This document shows, piece after piece, positions 1-7,921 of a DNA stretch of 64,000 bases; position 1 is the first letter of the stretch; each line of letters begins with the position of its first letter. The DNA is from Streptacidiphilus jeojiense. Lineage in GTDB: Bacteria; Actinomycetota; Actinomycetes; Streptomycetales; Streptomycetaceae. Made by a program: the position numbers and the translations under genes. Location of the stretch: positions 248,001 to 312,000 of the forward strand of contig NZ_JOEH01000009.1 in NCBI RefSeq assembly GCF_000719095.1. The letters are read 5' to 3'. The notes below the pieces were generated by a model. The model did not search any database. It was not told the DNA's origin and saw nothing but the letters and a program-made list of their open reading frames with translations.

Positions 1-1
1 C

Positions 2-322
2 CCCACCCCGGCGCCGGTGCTGCTGGCCCCGGGGAAGTCGTACGCGGTCGGCTTCGCCTGGGTGCCGACGACCGGTGCGGGCGCGCCGAGCTGTGCCACC
101 GCCAGTCCCAGCGCCTCGGCTTCGACCGCCGGGACCACCAGCGGTGACACCGCAGCGCTGGGCACGGGTTCGCAGTCGAACGACCCCACCGGCACCACCG
201 GGCAGCCGTCGGTGGTGCTCGGGCACACCCCCGGCGTCGGGGGCAGCGCAGTGTCGGTGGTCGTGCCGAACGCCTGCGCCGGCACGGTCTACCGGACGGC
301 GCAGCTGGCCACAGCGGGCTGA
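2..322 (+). CDS. Secreted DUF4232-like protein, C-terminal part
   Basis: The reading frame is open from the window edge, so only about the last 106 residues are present. The text begins in a Pro/Val stretch followed by LLAPGKSYAVGF and ends with VVPNACAGTVYRT, a layout seen in DUF4232-type extracytoplasmic proteins of streptomycetes (an APGxS turn, then a late cysteine). Between them lies a Ser/Thr/Gly-rich spacer. Function is unknown for the family. It lies 53 bp ahead of the SURF1 gene on the same strand. The assignment rests on general resemblance; the N-terminus, with any lipobox, is outside the window. Confidence 0.5.
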   Translation, partial: PTPAPVLLAPGKSYAVGFAWVPTTGAGAPSCATASPSASASTAGTTSGDTAALGTGSQSNDPTGTTGQPSVVLGHTPGVGGSAVSVVVPNACAGTVYRTAQLATAG

Positions 323-375
323 GCGCACAGTCGGGGGCCGGTCGGAGCGGCCGCGGCCGCTCTGGTTACCGTGGT

Positions 376-1200
376 GTGGTGCTGCAACAACGAACGATGG
401 GATTCCTGCTTACCCCCCGCTGGCTGGGCATCAACCTGTTCGCCCTGGTGGCGATTCCGGCGTGCATCTGGCTCGGCGTCTGGCAGCTGGGCCGTTTCGA
501 GCAGCGCACCCACGCGGGCGAGCACCGCAGCGCCGCCGCGCTCGCCGCGGCGGACCGGTCCGTGCCGCTGGCTCCGCTGCTGAAGGGCGCGGACGCGCAG
601 ACCGTGATCGCCAGCGACGTGGGCCGGGAGATCACCTTCACCGGGACCTACGACACCGCGCACCAGCTGCTGGTTCCGCAGCGCACGGTCGACGGGAAGA
701 GCGGCTACTACGTGCTCACCCCGCTGCGTCCGCAGGGCGGCGGCCTGCCGGTCGCGGTCGTCCGCGGGTGGACGGCGAGCGCCCTCTCGGTTCCGGCCGC
801 GCCCACCGGGCTGGTCGACCTGCGCGGACGGCTGCAGACCTCGGAGGACGCGAGCACGCCCGAGGTCATCAGCAGCGGCAACCTGCCGGCCGGACAGGTG
901 GGCATGATCAGCCCGTCCACCCTGGTCAACCTGCTGCCCTACTCGGTCTACGACGGCTGGATCGCCCTGGACCCGGGCAAGGGCGGCAACGGCGCCGCGG
1001 ACGGCACCGACGGGCTCACGGCGGTCCCGACGTACCAGCCCTCCGGGGGCAACGGACTGACCCTGCAGGCGTTCCAGAACCTCGGCTACACCTGCCAGTG
1101 GTTCGTCTTCGCCGGGTTCGTGGTCTTCATGTGGGCCCGCTTCGCGCGCCGGGAACTGGAGCTGGCCCGGGACCGCGCCCTCGGCCTCGCCGGGGCCTGA
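376..1200 (+). CDS. SURF1 family cytochrome oxidase assembly protein
   Basis: 274 residues. SURF1 proteins help assemble the haem-copper cytochrome c oxidase in the cytoplasmic membrane. The N-terminus has a transmembrane segment right after TPRWLGIN, followed by WLGVWQLGRFEQR, the family's typical signature; a second segment near the end (WFVFAGFVVFMWARF) closes the usual two-helix topology around an extracytoplasmic domain. GTG at 376 is taken as start; the ATG at 397 (MGFLLTPRW) is an equally good alternative. The last 74 bp overlap the convergent MFS gene. I am confident of family, less so of start. Confidence 0.85.
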   Translation: MVLQQRTMGFLLTPRWLGINLFALVAIPACIWLGVWQLGRFEQRTHAGEHRSAAALAAADRSVPLAPLLKGADAQTVIASDVGREITFTGTYDTAHQLLVPQRTVDGKSGYYVLTPLRPQGGGLPVAVVRGWTASALSVPAAPTGLVDLRGRLQTSEDASTPEVISSGNLPAGQVGMISPSTLVNLLPYSVYDGWIALDPGKGGNGAADGTDGLTAVPTYQPSGGNGLTLQAFQNLGYTCQWFVFAGFVVFMWARFARRELELARDRALGLAGA

Positions 1201-2677
1201 CGCAGGACGCCAGCGCCAGCAGGGCGAAGCCCAGCAGCACCAGCACCGCAGCGCGGGTTCCGTCCGGGCCGGGGACCAGGTGCAGGGTCAGCGTGACCGC
1301 GGCCACGCCGAGGGCGGTTCCGACGCTCCGGCCCATATTGACCATGCCGCCGCCGGTGCCGGCCGCGGACTGCGGGATCGCCCGCATGACCAGGGTGTTG
1401 TTGGCGGGGGTGAAGACCCCGAGGGAGAGCCCGAGCAGGCCCAGCGGCAGCGGGAGGACCGCTGCGGTCGCCGGCAGTACGGCCATCAGCGCCAGCGCGG
1501 CCACGCACCCGGAGATCCCGACCGCGGACCGGACCCGGTCGTCCCAGCTCGACGGCAGCAGCCGTTCGGACAGCGTGGCGGCGAGCGCGAAGCCCAGCGG
1601 CAGCGCCGTCAGCACCAGCCCCGCGAACAGGGCGGAATCCCCCCGGCGGCCGAGCTCCACCGGCACCAGCACCAGCGGGCCGAACAGCACGAGGTAGCCG
1701 CAGAGCCCGCTGAACAGGCCCGGGGCGATCCCGCCGGGGCGCAGCAGCCGCAGGTCCAGCAGCGGCGCCGCGAGGCCGGACTGGCGCTGGACGAAGGCCC
1801 GGCCGGACCACACGGCCGCCGCGAACAGCACGGCGGCGGTCCACAGCGGCAGCCCGAGCCCGGAGCCGACGGACAGGGCGAGCAGTGCGGCGGTGCTGGC
1901 GGCGGCGAGCAGCAGCACGCTGTAGCCGTCCACGCCCGAACCGCCGGTGCGGTTGGGGTGGCTGGTGCGGCCGGGGTTGCCGGGGTCATCGGGGCCACCG
2001 GCGCCGCCCGAACGCTGCCGGGTGCGCGGCAGCAGGAAGTGTCCGGCGAGCAGGGCGAACACCCCGACCGGCACATTGACCAGGAACACCCAGCGCCAGC
2101 CGATGGTGGCGACCAGTGCCCCGCCCACGGTGGGTCCGAGGGCCAGGCCGACCGCCTGCCCCGCGGCCTGCATGCCGAGCGCCGAGCGCATCCGTCCGGG
2201 CGGGGCGCTGGTGGTGACCAGGGCCACGCTGTTGGCCTGCATCAACGCGGCGCCGAGGGCCTGGACCACCCGGAACGCGACCAGGGCGGCGAGGCCGGGC
2301 GCCAGCCCGCAGGCCGCGGAGGCCGCGGTGAACACCGCGAAGCCGTACAGGTACATCAGCTTGCGGCCGTGGGCGTCGGAGAACCGGCCGGCCGGGACCA
2401 GCAGCGCGACCAGCGCCAGCAGATAGGCGAGCGAGACCCACTCGACGGCGGCGGGTCCGGCGTGGAACTGGTGGCCCAGCGACTGGTAGGTGAGGGTGAC
2501 GATGCTGGCGTCGAGCTGGCCCATGAAGGCGCCGAAGCAGACGGTCGCCACGGCGAGGCGCCAGGCCCAGGGCCGGTTCCTGAGCCGGTCCGGGCGCGGG
2601 CGCTCCTGGGTGAGCAGGTCCCAGCCCCGGGGTATCGGCCCCGGGGGCAGCGGGCTGAGATGGCTGCCGCTGGTCAT
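1127..2677 (-). CDS. MFS transporter, DHA2/EmrB-type drug exporter
   Basis: 516 residues from ATG 2677 (an upstream ATG at 2728 would add 17 residues). The protein is a multi-span major facilitator: the first helix carries GAFMGQLDASIVTLTYQSLG, which is the DHA2 family helix-1 motif with the conserved Asp, and helix 2 is followed by GRFSDAHGRKLMYLYG, the loop 2-3 motif A. Length and spacing suggest 14 spans. It probably exports a small hydrophobic compound by proton antiport; the substrate cannot be inferred. The C-terminal Arg/Gly/Pro tail overlaps the convergent SURF1 gene. It is divergent from the lipoprotein gene at 2793 and has no visible local TetR/MarR partner. Confidence 0.85.
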   Translation of the reverse strand: MTSGSHLSPLPPGPIPRGWDLLTQERPRPDRLRNRPWAWRLAVATVCFGAFMGQLDASIVTLTYQSLGHQFHAGPAAVEWVSLAYLLALVALLVPAGRFSDAHGRKLMYLYGFAVFTAASAACGLAPGLAALVAFRVVQALGAALMQANSVALVTTSAPPGRMRSALGMQAAGQAVGLALGPTVGGALVATIGWRWVFLVNVPVGVFALLAGHFLLPRTRQRSGGAGGPDDPGNPGRTSHPNRTGGSGVDGYSVLLLAAASTAALLALSVGSGLGLPLWTAAVLFAAAVWSGRAFVQRQSGLAAPLLDLRLLRPGGIAPGLFSGLCGYLVLFGPLVLVPVELGRRGDSALFAGLVLTALPLGFALAATLSERLLPSSWDDRVRSAVGISGCVAALALMAVLPATAAVLPLPLGLLGLSLGVFTPANNTLVMRAIPQSAAGTGGGMVNMGRSVGTALGVAAVTLTLHLVPGPDGTRAAVLVLLGFALLALASCVRPRRGRGRGPGPAPVPGARSGPT

Positions 2678-2792
2678 GGGGTCGGCCCGGGAGGAGTCAT
2701 GGATCCAGCTTATATCGGTGACAGACATATTCGTAGAGCGATGTGTTCTGCCCCAGACTCATCCGCTGTCGATACCGTGCGATGATCACCGG

Positions 2793-3506
2793 ATGATCGT
2801 GCGCCGCCCTGCCCGCGCCCCCGCCGCTACGCCTGGTGCCCTCACGACTGGTGCCCTCAGGCCTGCTGCCCCTAGGCCTGTTGCCCTCGCGACCGCTGTC
2901 CTCACGCTCGCGGTGACCGCTCTGCTCTCCGCCTGCGCCGGCGCGGCGGGTACGCCCGGATCCGCCGATGCAGCCGGAGGATTCTCGGCCCCCGACACCT
3001 CCCCGCTGCCGACCTCGGGCCAGTACGGGGTCGTGTCTGCGTCGCCGAGCGTCACGGCGACGCCGGTCTGCCCGGCCTCCGGCATCCGCTTCGAGACCGG
3101 GGAACCCGACGCCGCGATGGGCCTGCGGGCGGTGACGATCCGCCTGGTCGACTGCGGCACCCGCCCCTACAAGCTCGACGGCTACCCCGGCATCCGGGTA
3201 CTGGACCAGGACGGAAGCCCGCTCACCGTCGCGGTCAGCCACGGCTCGGAGGCGATCTCCCGCGTCGACAGCTTCGACCGGCCCGCCGAGCCGCTGACCC
3301 TGCAGCCGGGCGAACGCGCCGAGTTCGGGCTGATCTGGCGCAACACGGTGACCGACGCCACCGTGGTCGCCGCCGACGGCGCCTCCGTGGAGATCACCCC
3401 GGCCCCCGGACGCCCCGCTCAGACCTTCACCCCTGGCTACACCATCGACCTGGGCAACACCGGGAAAATCGGAGTGAGCGCCTGGCACCGGGCCCAGGGC
3501 GGTTGA
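2793..3506 (+). CDS. DUF4232 lipoprotein
   Basis: 237 residues. The N-terminus has basic residues, a hydrophobic stretch and a lipobox ending LSAC (cysteine about residue 49), so it should be a lipid-anchored exported protein. The mature part has the DUF4232 pattern: CPASGIRFETGEPDAAMGLR, then VDCGTRPYKLDGYPGIRVLD and the LQPGERAEFGLIWRN turn. The role of DUF4232 proteins is not established; many are attached to the streptomycete envelope. I start at ATG 2793, which gives the signal peptide directly; the frame stays open far upstream but the composition there is that of the opposite-strand MFS gene. Confidence 0.75.
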   Translation: MIVRRPARAPAATPGALTTGALRPAAPRPVALATAVLTLAVTALLSACAGAAGTPGSADAAGGFSAPDTSPLPTSGQYGVVSASPSVTATPVCPASGIRFETGEPDAAMGLRAVTIRLVDCGTRPYKLDGYPGIRVLDQDGSPLTVAVSHGSEAISRVDSFDRPAEPLTLQPGERAEFGLIWRNTVTDATVVAADGASVEITPAPGRPAQTFTPGYTIDLGNTGKIGVSAWHRAQGG

Positions 3507-3643
3507 CTGGGGTAGGGCCGTTCGCGGTAATCCCGGGCCGCCCGTACGGGTGACGTCGTCATGTCCTGCGGGCCGCTGATCGGATCGTCGGCTAGGCAGG
3601 GAGGGACTGAAGACCCACCTGATGCCGGAACGGACTGATCACC

Positions 3644-5005
3644 TTGCCCTTCACCATCCGACGAGGAGTCAGCAGCCTTGCTGCTGCGGTGCTTGCAGCA
3701 GTACTGGTGCCGATGGCGGCATCGCCCGCCTTCGCCTCGGGGTCCTCCTACGGTGAATGGGCAACCGGTTCCCTCACCGTACCGGCCCGGGGCTTCCCGG
3801 CCGCGACGGTGACGACCACGAGCAGCAACACGCTCATCCCGTCCGGCGCCAGCACGTACCTCAACCAGGACACGCCGTTCGGTGCCGAGTACGGCAGTTC
3901 TCGGAACCACAACTACATCGCCCTGCGCACCGCCGCCGGGCTCCAGCCGTCGGTGACCACCCTCGACTTCGCCCATGCCACCCCGGTGGGCTGGGGCTTC
4001 GCCCTGGGCGACGTGGATGCGGACCATGTGAAGGTCGAGGCCACCGGGGCCGACGGCGCCCCGCTGACGGCCGCGCAGCTCGGCTGGCAGGGGACCTTCA
4101 ACTACTGCCAGGGCTCCCCGAGGCCGTCCACCTGCACCGGCAGCGGTCCCTTCACCGACCTGCCGCACTGGGACGCCGCGACCACGACGCTCATCGGCAG
4201 CAACACCGGTGACACCAGCGGCGCCTCGGGGTGGCTGCGACCCACCGTGCCGGTCAAGTCGCTGACGCTCACCTTCAGCGTGCAGAGCGGCATCCCGATC
4301 TACCAGGTCTGGGTCGCCACCAAGACGGTCGACATCAGCGGCAGGATCACCTCCCCGTGCGGGCAGCCGGGACGGACCCAGGTGCGACTGCTCGACAGCA
4401 ACGGCGACCCGGTCCTGGACTCGGCGGGTCAGCCCATCACCGCGATGTCGCGCCCTGACGGCGTCTACGGCTTCTCCGACCTGGCCGCCGGCTCCTACCG
4501 GGTGGCGGTCCAGGTCCCCGACGGCTTCACGGCCACCTCGACCACGGTGAACGCCGACGCCACCGCCGGGGACGTCAGCAATGCCGACTTCGAACTGAAC
4601 TGCGCGCCGGTCATCGAGCCCGAGATCCCGATCATGCGGATCAGCCAGCGCGTCGTCATCCCGATCCTCCCCACCGTCGAGCCGCCGGTCATCATCACTG
4701 AGCCGCCGGTGCTGGGGACGGTGACCGAGGACCCGACGAATCCGGAATTCCTCATCTACGTGCCCAAGAAGGGCGCCTCCGGTACCGACTCCTTCATCTA
4801 CAAGGCGAAGAGCAGGAAGACCGGCAAGCCGGTGTTCGTCAAGGTGACCGTCAAGATCCCCAAGCCTCCGGCGAAGCCCCGTCCGAGCCTGGCCGCGTCC
4901 GGCGCGAACGAGGACGGCCTCGGCCTGGCGCTGGCCCTGGGCTTGACCGGCGCCGGTGCACTGGTCGTCGCCGGCACCCGGACGGCAGCCCGCCGCAGGC
5001 GCTGA
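3644..5005 (+). CDS. Secreted cell-surface protein with SdrD/carboxypeptidase-regulatory-like domain and sortase-like tail
   Basis: 453 residues from TTG 3644; an in-frame stop lies at 3620, so only TTG (or CTG 3635) can be the start. A signal peptide ends near SPAFA|SGSS. Residues ~30-200 form a beta-rich domain of unknown kind (choice-of-anchor-like), residues ~205-300 a carboxypeptidase-regulatory/SdrD-B fold (VRLLDSNGDPV...GVYGFSDLAAGSYRVAVQVPDG), then a Pro-rich linker and an Ig-like stretch (GTDSFIYKAKS). The end is LAASGANED, a hydrophobic span and an RRRR tail, resembling the class E sortase signal LAxTG with Ser for Thr. It is likely wall- or membrane-anchored. Binding partner unknown. 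Confidence 0.7.
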   Translation: MPFTIRRGVSSLAAAVLAAVLVPMAASPAFASGSSYGEWATGSLTVPARGFPAATVTTTSSNTLIPSGASTYLNQDTPFGAEYGSSRNHNYIALRTAAGLQPSVTTLDFAHATPVGWGFALGDVDADHVKVEATGADGAPLTAAQLGWQGTFNYCQGSPRPSTCTGSGPFTDLPHWDAATTTLIGSNTGDTSGASGWLRPTVPVKSLTLTFSVQSGIPIYQVWVATKTVDISGRITSPCGQPGRTQVRLLDSNGDPVLDSAGQPITAMSRPDGVYGFSDLAAGSYRVAVQVPDGFTATSTTVNADATAGDVSNADFELNCAPVIEPEIPIMRISQRVVIPILPTVEPPVIITEPPVLGTVTEDPTNPEFLIYVPKKGASGTDSFIYKAKSRKTGKPVFVKVTVKIPKPPAKPRPSLAASGANEDGLGLALALGLTGAGALVVAGTRTAARRRR

Positions 5006-5022
5006 TCCGACCCGCTCCCGGA

Positions 5023-5049
5023 CCCTTGGCTTCCCGGTGAAGCCGAGGG
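5023..5049 (+). terminator. Rho-independent-type hairpin after the surface-protein gene
   Basis: An 11-bp stem (arms 5023-5033 and 5039-5049, one T-G wobble) with a 5-nt loop begins 18 bp after the stop at 5005 and just before the 3' end of the convergent gene at 5065. There is no U-tract, as is usual in streptomycetes. It probably serves the + strand gene and may work in both directions. Confidence 0.6.
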
Positions 5050-5064
5050 GCCGCGCTGCGCCTT

Positions 5065-5949
5065 CTACACGGTTATCGGAGTCGCCGCCGGGCGCAGCGC
5101 CGCTCTGACCCTGGCCGCCCCGCGCGCTGTCGCGGCCGCGCCCCCGCCGACGGCCACCACCCGGGGGCCGAGGCCCGCGCAGGGACGGCAGATTCCGGCC
5201 CGGGGGACCGGATCGCTGCACCTGCCGCACTCGTACCGTCGGGCCACCACCGTGTCCGGCGGCGGTACCGGCGGTGGCGCGGGTGGCAGCTTCCGGACCA
5301 GCCGGTCGCGCAGCAGGGCGACGGCGGAGTGCACCTGCGCCGGCAGGCCCGGCAGCAGGGCCTGGGCCAGGTCCTGCTGGGTGCAGCCGCGTTCCAGCCA
5401 CTGTGCCACCAGCGGTGCGAGTGACGCCGCCTCAGGAACGCCGAGCCGCAGCCGTGGTTCGGCGCGTACCACCCGGAACAGAAGTGCGACGGCGGACGGC
5501 TCCGCGCCACCGCGCTGCGGTTGCTGCGGCTTTTTTGGTCGCGGAGCAGCCTGCGCCGGGAGGGCGGGTTCTTTCTGACGGTTCTTTTCAGGGAGGGCGT
5601 CAGGGATTCCGGTGCCCGCCGAACCGGGACCCGGACGGGTGGGAGCCGGTCCGACCTGCTGAGGGGTGTCCCAGGCGTGCGCCACGCTGAGGATCGTCCC
5701 GCCCTCCTGGCGGACCTTCTCGACCCGGTAGTAGCCGAACTCCGTCAGTTCCTTGAGCGCTCTGGCGACCGCCCCGCGCCCCTGCGGGCTGCGGTCGGCC
5801 ATCTGCCGTCCGTCCTCGCGCCAGCCGTCCGGCCGCGAGAGCAGGTCCGCGAGCAGGCCCCGGGCGGTGTAGCTCAGCCGCCGATCCTGGAGGAACGCGT
5901 TGGGGAGAACGGTGAAGCCGTGCGCGGGACGGCTACGATGAATGTGCAT
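5065..5949 (-). CDS. Winged-helix (replication-initiator-like) DNA-binding protein with C-terminal zinc ribbon, copy 1
   Basis: 294 residues. Residues ~10-95 are a winged-helix domain with RRLSYTARGLLADLLSRPDG, SPQGRGAVARALKEL and GYYRVEKVR, the layout of streptomycete HTH proteins related to plasmid-type initiators. A Pro-rich linker with a KNRQKEPALPA block follows, then a helical domain (AEPRLRLGVPEAASLAPLV...WLERGCTQQDL) and a zinc-ribbon-like CGRCSDPV...GICRPCAGLG near residues 240-262. A close paralogue lies at 25201-26175 inside the mobile element, with the same domain order and a matching leader, so this copy may derive from an earlier insertion. Function unknown; DNA binding is inferred from the fold. 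Confidence 0.75.
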   Translation of the reverse strand: MHIHRSRPAHGFTVLPNAFLQDRRLSYTARGLLADLLSRPDGWREDGRQMADRSPQGRGAVARALKELTEFGYYRVEKVRQEGGTILSVAHAWDTPQQVGPAPTRPGPGSAGTGIPDALPEKNRQKEPALPAQAAPRPKKPQQPQRGGAEPSAVALLFRVVRAEPRLRLGVPEAASLAPLVAQWLERGCTQQDLAQALLPGLPAQVHSAVALLRDRLVRKLPPAPPPVPPPDTVVARRYECGRCSDPVPRAGICRPCAGLGPRVVAVGGGAAATARGAARVRAALRPAATPITV

Positions 5950-5972
5950 GGGAGGTTGTGCTCCTGGTGCCG

Positions 5973-6003
5973 GACCCCGGGGTGTTGGCGCACCGCCGGG
6001 GTC
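5973..6003 (-). ncRNA. Structured 5' leader hairpin of winged-helix copy 1
   Basis: In the transcript of the 5949 gene an 8-bp outer stem (arms 5973-5980 and 5996-6003, GACCCCGG/CCGGGGTC), a 1-nt bulge at 5995 and a 4-bp inner stem (5981-5984 with 5991-5994, GGTG/CACC) close a 6-nt loop. It ends about 24 nt before the start codon and is followed by the block CTCCTGGTGCCGG (read on +), which contains the ribosome-binding AGGAG. The paralogue at 26 kb has the same architecture with different inner-stem bases that still pair, so selection on the structure is likely. Confidence 0.6.
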
Positions 6004-6014
6004 ACCAATTCATG

Positions 6015-6038
6015 GTGAGATCTCGGACGATAGCTCAC
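6015..6038. promoter_or_regulatory. Inverted repeat upstream of winged-helix copy 1
   Basis: GTGAG at 6015-6019 pairs with CTCAC at 6034-6038, about 70-90 bp upstream of the start codon and directly upstream of the leader hairpin, where the promoter should be. The paralogue has a different inverted repeat in the equivalent position. It may be an operator for self-repression; that is inference from position only. Confidence 0.35.
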
Positions 6039-6128
6039 AATCCGGGTCGGTCGCCATCGAACAAACGTGAGTATGACTAAGCGTCAAATTGACGAATGGG
6101 GCACTGAGTTCACCGGCCCCGGCTCAGC

Positions 6129-6956
6129 TCAACCCCGAGTTGTCTTCATTCCGTGGACAGCTGCGTACTCGGCCGCCAGCCAGGGGCCGAGGTCGTCGAT
6201 CAACAGGGCCAGCACGGCCGGGTCGGCGGTGGGTGTGCGGGCGGTGGCCGCCGCCAGACGCATCTGCTCGGCGCGCTCCGGGTAGTAGCGGCCGAAGACC
6301 TCGGCGGAGCGGGCGAGGTCGCTGGTCCACCCGCCCCAACGGGGCATCACCAGGGTGAGCCCGCTGCGGACGATGCGACGGGAGACGCCTCGGCCGAGCG
6401 CCCGGAGCCGGTCGCCGTCCGTGCCGGCGGCGTCCCGCCGTTGGCGCCAGCCGGGGAGCGCGAGGCCCAGGTCGCCGTTGGTCTCGCGGGCCAGCAGGGC
6501 GGTGGGGCGGTAGCGGGGCAGGTGGTCGGCGAGATCGTCGCCGAGCAGGGGGGTGCACAGGCAGGCGACGAACCAGCCCAGGTCATGGCGCTCCAGCTCG
6601 CTCAGCAGCGTGCTGGCGCTGAAGAGCAGCACGCCGACCCCGTTGACCTGCGGAAACGCACTGTCGATGGCGGCTTCGAGCTCGTCCGCCGCGGACCGGT
6701 CGTCCTTGCCGGGCTCGCGGCGCAGCGCGATCAGCAGGTCGAGGTCGGACACGCCGGGGGCCGCGGTGCCGCGCGGAATGCTGCCGTAGAGGTAGGCGCT
6801 GTGCAGCTGCCGGTCGCTGTCGGGGCCGCCACCGCCGAAGACCTCGCCGATCAGCGTGCGCGCGTAGTGCACCACCGGCGCGAACTCCTCCTGCACGCGC
6901 CCGAGGGAGCCCTCCCGGGCGATGAATCCGTCCTCGTCCAGCCCTTCAGCAGTCAT
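6129..6956 (-). CDS. Nucleotidyltransferase-fold protein
   Basis: 275 residues from ATG 6956 (a GTG at 6983 would add nine). The motif YGSIPRGTAAPGVSDLDLLI near residues 58-77 is the GS...DxD signature of the polymerase-beta-like nucleotidyltransferase superfamily, with the two metal-binding aspartates intact. The rest is helical, with no recognisable HEPN or antibiotic-binding domain, and resembles streptomycete minimal nucleotidyltransferases of unknown substrate. It could transfer AMP to a protein or small molecule, or act like an aminoglycoside adenylyltransferase. It stands alone: no antitoxin-sized partner lies in the 144 bp downstream or the 144 bp upstream. Confidence 0.7.
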   Translation of the reverse strand: MTAEGLDEDGFIAREGSLGRVQEEFAPVVHYARTLIGEVFGGGGPDSDRQLHSAYLYGSIPRGTAAPGVSDLDLLIALRREPGKDDRSAADELEAAIDSAFPQVNGVGVLLFSASTLLSELERHDLGWFVACLCTPLLGDDLADHLPRYRPTALLARETNGDLGLALPGWRQRRDAAGTDGDRLRALGRGVSRRIVRSGLTLVMPRWGGWTSDLARSAEVFGRYYPERAEQMRLAAATARTPTADPAVLALLIDDLGPWLAAEYAAVHGMKTTRG

Positions 6957-7100
6957 GCACGCACTCTGCCCCGGTTGTGCCACCCGGGCGAATCCATTTC
7001 CCGATCGCCGACCCTACTGGCCTGACCTGGGACAACAGCCCCGCAACCCGCTCCCGAACCCCGTTGCCGGGACGTAGGCGGGGCACATAGGGTCGCCCGT

Positions 7101-7790
7101 ATGTCGGATGAATCCACGCGCGTGGCGCGGCTGCTGGACGCCCAGGCCAAGGCAGCCGACCTGTTCGCCGAGATCGAGAAGCGCGGTCTGGTCGCGGCGG
7201 GCCGGGGCGAACGCGAGGTGAGCGACCGCATCCGTGACCTCGCCAACGAGATGTTCGGCACGACGCACTACTGGCACAAGCGGATCGTGCGATCCGGGGC
7301 CAACACCCTCCTGCCGTACAAGGAGAATCCACCGGACCGCGTCATCGCTGCCGACGACATCGCCTTCGCCGACTTCGGACCGATCTTCGAGGAGTTCGAG
7401 GCCGACTTCGGGCGGACCTTCGTCCTCGGCGACGACCCGGTCAAGCACCGGCTCAGGAACGACCTGCCGGAGGTCTTCGCCGCCGGCCGCCGCGCCTTCG
7501 AAGCCGATCCGGACACCACCGGCAAGCAGCTGTACGCCGTGGTGGAACAGCTGGCGGCGCAGGCCGGTTGGGGGCTGGGCGGTTGGCACGCAGGCCACCT
7601 GGTGGGCGAGTTCCCGCCCGAGAACGACGAGTGGGCTGACGCCGAGGCGCACATCGCCCCGGCGAACGACACGCCGCTGCGCCGCGTCGACCGCGCCGGC
7701 CGGCGCTGCCACTGGATCCTGGAGATCCACCTGGTCGACCTGGAACGGGGCTTCGGCGGCTTCTACGAGGAACTGCTCGACCTCGGCTGA
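7101..7790 (+). CDS. M24 family metallopeptidase-like protein
   Basis: 229 residues. The opening with ARLLDAQAKAADLFAEIE and the segment MFGTTHYWHKRIVRSGANTL match the short pita-bread (M24, aminopeptidase P-like) proteins found in actinobacteria. Candidate metal ligands are the Asp residues in FADFGPIFEEFEADFG, the histidine in HAGHLVGEFP and the glutamate in ILEIHLVD. Members may cleave X-Pro peptides, but catalytic function for this short form is unproven. The start at ATG 7101 sits 117 bp after the divergent region of the nucleotidyltransferase. No operon partner is evident; the L,D-transpeptidase follows 131 bp later. Confidence 0.7.
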   Translation: MSDESTRVARLLDAQAKAADLFAEIEKRGLVAAGRGEREVSDRIRDLANEMFGTTHYWHKRIVRSGANTLLPYKENPPDRVIAADDIAFADFGPIFEEFEADFGRTFVLGDDPVKHRLRNDLPEVFAAGRRAFEADPDTTGKQLYAVVEQLAAQAGWGLGGWHAGHLVGEFPPENDEWADAEAHIAPANDTPLRRVDRAGRRCHWILEIHLVDLERGFGGFYEELLDLG

Positions 7791-7921
7791 ACTCCGCCGC
7801 GAGCAGGGGAACCGCGGGTCGGCCTCCGAGCGTCGGTCAGCAACGGTGTGCCCTGACGATCTGCGTCCCGCGTCCGGCCCCCGAGGCATCAACTTCCGCC
7901 CCAGCGAAGGAGTACCGCTCG

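Noticed and set aside
75..2785. Long plus-strand frames (75-1697, 1280-2785)
   Set aside because: They are Arg/Gly/Pro-rich shadows of SURF1 and of the minus-strand MFS gene, caused by high GC at the third codon position.
6129..6983. Toxin-antitoxin (MNT/HEPN) pair
   Set aside because: The nucleotidyltransferase is 275 residues long and no HEPN-sized partner is next to it.
7791..7921. Possible c-di-AMP riboswitch before the L,D-transpeptidase
   Set aside because: The leader contains GGGGAACC and GGTCAGCAACG but lacks the GGTGAAT block and the paired stems of the ydaO/yuaA class.
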